From JACMJP01 sp046160675 (lineage in GTDB: Bacteria > Bacteroidota > Bacteroidia > Chitinophagales > BACL12): a DNA stretch of 28,528 nucleotides. The translations under genes were made by a program, and so were the position numbers. Of this stretch, positions 24,559 to 28,528 are shown piece by piece (the stretch's first letter is position 1; every line of letters begins with the position of its first letter). The stretch is from the NCBI GenBank assembly GCA_046160675.1, contig JBJXHH010000081.1:1-28528 (forward strand). The letters run 5' to 3'. The notes under the pieces are model-generated. The model was not told the origin of the DNA and made no database searches. It saw only the letters and a list, made by a program, of their open reading frames with translations.

Positions 24559-25563
24559 TCAATCTAAACTTTGAGAAAGATCGATCTCTGTATTGTCGCC
24601 TATATTCAAACTCTGGCTCAATCCTTTGATAATTGCATCGCTACCGATTACACTGTGATGTAACACAACATCTTCTATGGTCGCATAATTTCCAATGATA
24701 GAATCCCGGATGATGGCATAATTCACCTGTGTGTTTTCGCCAAGCGTAACATTGGGCCCGATGATGGAATGTTTTATTTCACAACCGCTGGCAATGCTTA
24801 CAGGGTCTATAATGATAGTGTTTTCAAATGATTTACCCTTGCCGCTTACCTGCAGTTTCTTCAGCAGGATGGCATTCGTTTCTAAGAGTATTTCTTTTTT
24901 TCCGCAATCGTACCAGTTCTGCACCTTGAAGCCCGAAAAAGGAATCCCCTCATTGATCAACTGCATGATGGCATCTGTAAGATGAAACTCTCCCTTTGTT
25001 CTCATACCCTCAAACATATTTTTTTCCAGCGCATCAAATAATTTTTCTGACTCAATAATCCTGTATAAACCCACTAATGCGAGGTTTGATTTTGGGATAC
25101 TCGGTTTTTCCACTACTTTCAGAATATTAAACTCTTCATCTGTTTCCGCCACACCAAAATCCCTCGGGTCATCCACCTTTTTTAACCCGAGAGCTGAAGT
25201 TTTCATTTGCAAAACACTCTCAATATCCGCTTCAAAAATGGTATCACCAAGGGCAATGAAAAGGGGTTCGTCTATTCTAAAATAATCTTTACATAAATAG
25301 ATGGCATGCCCCAAACCTTCCCTGGTTTGTTGCACAACAAAATGTGTAACTACATTCGGGTAGTTGTTGGTTACAAACTCCTCAATTTTTTCTCCGAGGT
25401 AACCTATCACTAAAACAAATTCATTAAAACCTGCCAGGATGAGCCTGTCCAGAATGAAACCCAGGATAGGCTTTCCGGCTACCGGAATAAGTGGTTTAGG
25501 TTGGGAATATGTGTGCGGGCGAAGCCTTGTTCCAACTCCTGCCACCGGAATAATTGCTTTCAT
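24559..25563 (-). CDS. Sugar-1-phosphate nucleotidyltransferase (RmlA/GlmU-like)
   Basis: 334 residues from ATG 25563. N-terminal nucleotidyltransferase domain (1-235): signature AGVGTRLRPHTYSQPKPLIP (8-27), ALGDTIFEAD with the metal-binding Asp, GEFHLTDAIMQLI. C-terminal part (about 245-334) is a left-handed beta helix of hexapeptide repeats (PNVTLGENTQVNYAIIRDSI...). The enzyme activates a hexose-1-phosphate with NTP; the long form with a beta helix is common in archaeal-type and Bacteroidota glucose-1-phosphate thymidylyl- or uridylyltransferases, exact sugar unknown. A longer frame begins at ATG 25629, but family homology begins at MKAIIPVAG. It is coupled to the FMN oxidoreductase gene with a 1-base gap. 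Confidence 0.88.
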   Translation of the reverse strand: MKAIIPVAGVGTRLRPHTYSQPKPLIPVAGKPILGFILDRLILAGFNEFVLVIGYLGEKIEEFVTNNYPNVVTHFVVQQTREGLGHAIYLCKDYFRIDEPLFIALGDTIFEADIESVLQMKTSALGLKKVDDPRDFGVAETDEEFNILKVVEKPSIPKSNLALVGLYRIIESEKLFDALEKNMFEGMRTKGEFHLTDAIMQLINEGIPFSGFKVQNWYDCGKKEILLETNAILLKKLQVSGKGKSFENTIIIDPVSIASGCEIKHSIIGPNVTLGENTQVNYAIIRDSIIGNYATIEDVVLHHSVIGSDAIIKGLSQSLNIGDNTEIDLSQSLD

Positions 25564-25668
25564 CTGATAAGATTGCAGGACAAATTTAGAAACTTTCCCC
25601 ATCAACGTTTTACCCTGCAAAACCGTCATGTAAAATGAACAGTATGCTGAAGAATGATGTTTTTATGA

Positions 25669-25676
25669 CAAAGTTA
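25669..25676 (-). promoter_or_regulatory. Candidate promoter of the nucleotidyltransferase operon
   Basis: Minus strand TAACTTTG (25676-25669) matches TAnnTTTG exactly, 105 bases before ATG 25563 and 39 bases before the alternative ATG 25629. No well-placed TTG was found upstream, so the -33 element is uncertain. Confidence 0.4.
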
Positions 25677-25746
25677 TAAACTTTAAAATCTGTTAATTGC
25701 AGGAAAAGCGTAACTTTATAAGCCATTTCATTAACCCAATTTGTGT

Positions 25747-28527
25747 ATGAAATTAAAATCTTTACTCCTCACTTTTATTATGTTGCCTGCCGTAGCCTTC
25801 AGCCAGGTAGTCATTAATGAATTCAGCGCTGCAAATTACAGTGATGTTACAGATAATCATGGAAATTATGAAGATTGGATTGAGCTATACAATTCTGGCT
25901 CTGCTTCTGTTGACCTGACCGGGTTTTATTTAAGTGATGATGAAAGCGAAACCACAAAATGGGAAATTCCATCAGGCATCAGCATTTCAGCAGGCGGATT
26001 TCTGAGATTTTGGTGCAGCGGCAGAGATGCCATTGAAGGAAGCAACTATCACACAAACTTTAAAGTAACACAATCTACCGGCGGCGACCAGATTGTTTTT
26101 GCTGATGCATCAGGAACCATCATTGACTTGAACACAATTGAAGACCCCAATCAAAAAAATCACAGTTGGGGAAGAAGCCCTGATGGTGGAAGTACATGGT
26201 ACATTTTTACAGATCCCACTCCCAACGCTGCGAACACAACAACAACTTATGTAGCCTACGCAGATAAACCGGACATGGAGCCTAATGCAGGAAATTATGT
26301 AGGCTCAGTTACAGTAACTATTTCTACGGCTGACCCTGATCTTACTATCCGCTATACCCTTGATGGCAAAGCCCCAACAAGTTCATCAACACTTTATACA
26401 GGTCCGATCACAATTGATGAAACCACTGTCCTCCGTTGCGTAGCATTTTCAGCAGACGCCACCATACGTCAGAGTTTTAATTCGAATAATACATATTTCA
26501 TTGATGAGAATATCACAATCCCGATCATGTCAATTGCTGGAGACAATGTTGATGAGTTATTGGAAGATGGCGACTCCTGGACCTATGCAAACACCCCTGG
26601 AACGTTTGAATTATTTGATGCAGATTTTAACCTGATTGATGAAGCAGAAGGAACATATAACGAACACGGAAACGATTCATGGGCATATGACCAAAGAGGT
26701 TTCGACTGGATTGTAAGAGATCAGTTTGGTTATGATAATGATATTGACCATGAATTTTTTGCCGATGTAACCGATAGAACAGGCTACCAGAGATTAATTG
26801 TAAAAGCCGCTGCAAATGATAATTATCCTGAATCTTGGGGAGGTTCATTTTCAGGCGGTGGAGCACATGTGCGGGATGCTTATGTCCATCACCTGGCACA
26901 GCTTGGAAATTTAGCAGTAGATGAAAGATCCACTTTCTTCTGTCTCGTTTTCCTAAACGGCAGATACTGGGGTGTATATGATGCAAGAGAAAAGGCAGAC
27001 GATCATGATTACACAAAATATTACTACGGACAGGATGAATTCAACATGGATTATATCAAGTGCTGGGGCGGTACCTGGGCTGAGTACGGCACAATGGCGC
27101 CCTGGGATCCTTTTGTAGATTTTGTTACTACGGAAGACATGACTGATGCTACCAACTATGCTTATGTTACTGACAACCTCGATATTTTGAGTTTGATGGA
27201 CTATGTCATCATCAACACTATGTCAGTTTGTACTGACTGGCTAAACTGGAACACCGCATGGTGGAGAGGATACGATGAAGATGGAACCCATAAAAAGTGG
27301 GGTTATGTTTTGTGGGATGAAGACGCCACCTTCGGGCATTACATCAATTATACAGGTGTTCCTGATGATTCACCCGAAGCTGATCCCTGCGACCCATTCA
27401 CTTTAGATGATGTTGACCCGAACGGGCATATAGAAATACTCAATGCATTGTTTGCCAATGAAGATTTTTATGCAACTTATGTAAACAGATTTGCTGATCA
27501 GCTCAACTCAACATTCAGTTGCGATTTTTTATTGACTGTTCTTGACAGCATGAAGAATGTGATTGACCCGGAGATGGAAAGGCATACTGACCAGTGGGGT
27601 GGCAGTTACAGCGATTGGCTGGATAACTATAATAACTTGTACGATTTTATTTATGATCGCTGTACCTACTTAGTTGAAGGCGTTGAAGATTGTTTTGATA
27701 CGCCGGCATATCCTGTTACTTTAGACGTAAATCCCGCCGGAGCCGGGAACCTGGTACAGGTAAGTACACTTATTCCAAGTTTTTATGCTTTCAATGCAAC
27801 ATACTTCGGCGGAATAGATTTACCGCTGAAAGCAATACCTGCCAGTGGATACATTTTTGATCATTGGGAATTCCTGAACAATACACCGTCGCCTTCCACT
27901 ACGGTTGATTCCATTTCTGTGAACCTCACTGCTTCTGATACTATCGTCGCTTATTTCACAACGGCAGAAATACCAAGCTATAATTTCAACCTTGTCATAG
28001 AACCATCAGGAGCAGGAGACGTTGCTGTAAATTCAATAACTCCGGGTAGCTATCCGTATGCAACAAGTTTCATCAGCGGAACAATGATTGACATGGTGGC
28101 GGATGCAAATTCAGATTATACGTTTGATTATTGGGAACTGGATTATCATGTTGTAAACCCTGACCCTTTTGTTACGGATGTAAACTTTGCACTTACGGCA
28201 ATAGAAAATGTTACTGCACATTTTAAACTCGGCAATGCACTAAGCGACCTGGATAATAGTTTTGTAAACCTTCTTATTTCACCAACCATTACAAACGGGA
28301 ACACAACCATTACCTACCAGGTTTCTGAAGCTCAAACAATTTCACTCGAACTCTATTCAGTAACCGGCAGCAAGATCGCTGACTTACTTCCTGCATCAAA
28401 CACTGCAAGGGGAGAATATCACATCAACATGGATTTGAATTCATTCAACCTTGCTGAAGGAATGTATTTTGTAAAACTGAATGCAAGCGGGAAGAGCCTA
28501 ACTGAGAGATTAATATTTACAAAATAA
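25747..28527 (+). CDS. CotH-family multidomain protein with lamin-tail domain and T9SS sorting domain
   Basis: Secreted protein of 926 residues. In order: signal peptide 1-20 (ending VAFSQ); lamin-tail domain (about 21-140; INEFSAANYSD, WIELYNSGS); chitobiase/hexosaminidase C-terminal-like module (about 180-245; RYTLDGKAPTSSSTLYTGPI); CotH kinase-like domain (about 255-645) with GRYWGVYDAREKADD and the acidic metal-site motif WDEDATFGHY (Asp524, Asp526); two divergent InlB-like repeats (about 655-730 and 744-828; each with an FD(H/Y)WE core); and a type A T9SS sorting domain (about 845-926). CotH proteins are atypical kinases in spore coats; in Bacteroidota they occur as large surface proteins of unknown substrate. 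ATG 25747 is used rather than TTG 25741. Confidence 0.9.
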   Translation: MKLKSLLLTFIMLPAVAFSQVVINEFSAANYSDVTDNHGNYEDWIELYNSGSASVDLTGFYLSDDESETTKWEIPSGISISAGGFLRFWCSGRDAIEGSNYHTNFKVTQSTGGDQIVFADASGTIIDLNTIEDPNQKNHSWGRSPDGGSTWYIFTDPTPNAANTTTTYVAYADKPDMEPNAGNYVGSVTVTISTADPDLTIRYTLDGKAPTSSSTLYTGPITIDETTVLRCVAFSADATIRQSFNSNNTYFIDENITIPIMSIAGDNVDELLEDGDSWTYANTPGTFELFDADFNLIDEAEGTYNEHGNDSWAYDQRGFDWIVRDQFGYDNDIDHEFFADVTDRTGYQRLIVKAAANDNYPESWGGSFSGGGAHVRDAYVHHLAQLGNLAVDERSTFFCLVFLNGRYWGVYDAREKADDHDYTKYYYGQDEFNMDYIKCWGGTWAEYGTMAPWDPFVDFVTTEDMTDATNYAYVTDNLDILSLMDYVIINTMSVCTDWLNWNTAWWRGYDEDGTHKKWGYVLWDEDATFGHYINYTGVPDDSPEADPCDPFTLDDVDPNGHIEILNALFANEDFYATYVNRFADQLNSTFSCDFLLTVLDSMKNVIDPEMERHTDQWGGSYSDWLDNYNNLYDFIYDRCTYLVEGVEDCFDTPAYPVTLDVNPAGAGNLVQVSTLIPSFYAFNATYFGGIDLPLKAIPASGYIFDHWEFLNNTPSPSTTVDSISVNLTASDTIVAYFTTAEIPSYNFNLVIEPSGAGDVAVNSITPGSYPYATSFISGTMIDMVADANSDYTFDYWELDYHVVNPDPFVTDVNFALTAIENVTAHFKLGNALSDLDNSFVNLLISPTITNGNTTITYQVSEAQTISLELYSVTGSKIADLLPASNTARGEYHINMDLNSFNLAEGMYFVKLNASGKSLTERLIFTK

Positions 28528-28528
28528 T

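Overview
The window reads as ordinary chromosomal DNA of a member of the Bacteroidota, probably from the Chitinophagia/Sphingobacteriia side of the phylum. The lineage placement is inference. Evidence: a complete Bacteroides aerotolerance (Bat) operon, two secreted proteins with type IX secretion (T9SS) C-terminal sorting domains, a CarboxypepD_reg-like domain on a von Willebrand A (vWA) protein, promoters of the Bacteroidota form (TTG, then TAnnTTTG), no clear Shine-Dalgarno sites, and AT-rich DNA. I see no phage, insertion sequence, CRISPR array, rRNA or tRNA.

Layout. 1-2587: a UDP-glucuronate decarboxylase-like gene (3' end cut by the window edge) translationally coupled to a glutathione peroxidase; a divergent 6-pyruvoyl-tetrahydropterin synthase/QueD-family gene; then a coupled OsmC-family/group III truncated haemoglobin pair. 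2694-11180: a promoter, the eight-gene aerotolerance operon (moxR, DUF58, a BatD-like membrane protein, batA, batB, batC, batD, batE) and a strong hairpin terminator. The genes from the DUF58 gene onward abut or nearly abut. 11185-14204 (minus): rpoN (sigma-54), a PAP2-like membrane protein and an unknown secreted protein. 14319-16982 (plus): asnS, preceded by a promoter and a small Asn-containing leader ORF with a GC hairpin, then a 2-oxoglutarate/Fe(II) oxygenase. 16984-19105 (minus): scpB overlapping an rluB-type pseudouridine synthase that has a 240-residue disordered head. 19197-20676 (plus): a secreted thioredoxin-like protein and a symmetrical terminator. 20698-25563 (minus): a sugar nucleotidyltransferase, a FabK/nitronate monooxygenase-like flavoprotein, a small T9SS cargo protein and a YfbK-like vWA protein. 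25747-28527 (plus): a large multidomain CotH-family T9SS cargo protein.

How genes work together. The Bat block looks like one envelope machine: a MoxR ATPase, a DUF58 protein, two membrane-anchored vWA proteins with intact MIDAS residues, periplasmic TPR proteins and Ig-like BatD proteins. GPx, OsmC, truncated haemoglobin and the secreted CGHC thioredoxin fold add a redox/stress flavour around it, but no shared regulation can be shown. The least expected observation is the leader ORF in front of asnS: 18 codons, four of them Asn, starting just after a promoter-like element and overlapping a C/G hairpin. This suggests attenuation-like control of asparaginyl-tRNA synthetase but is unproven. I did not find a clearly new multigene system; most of the window is core genome.
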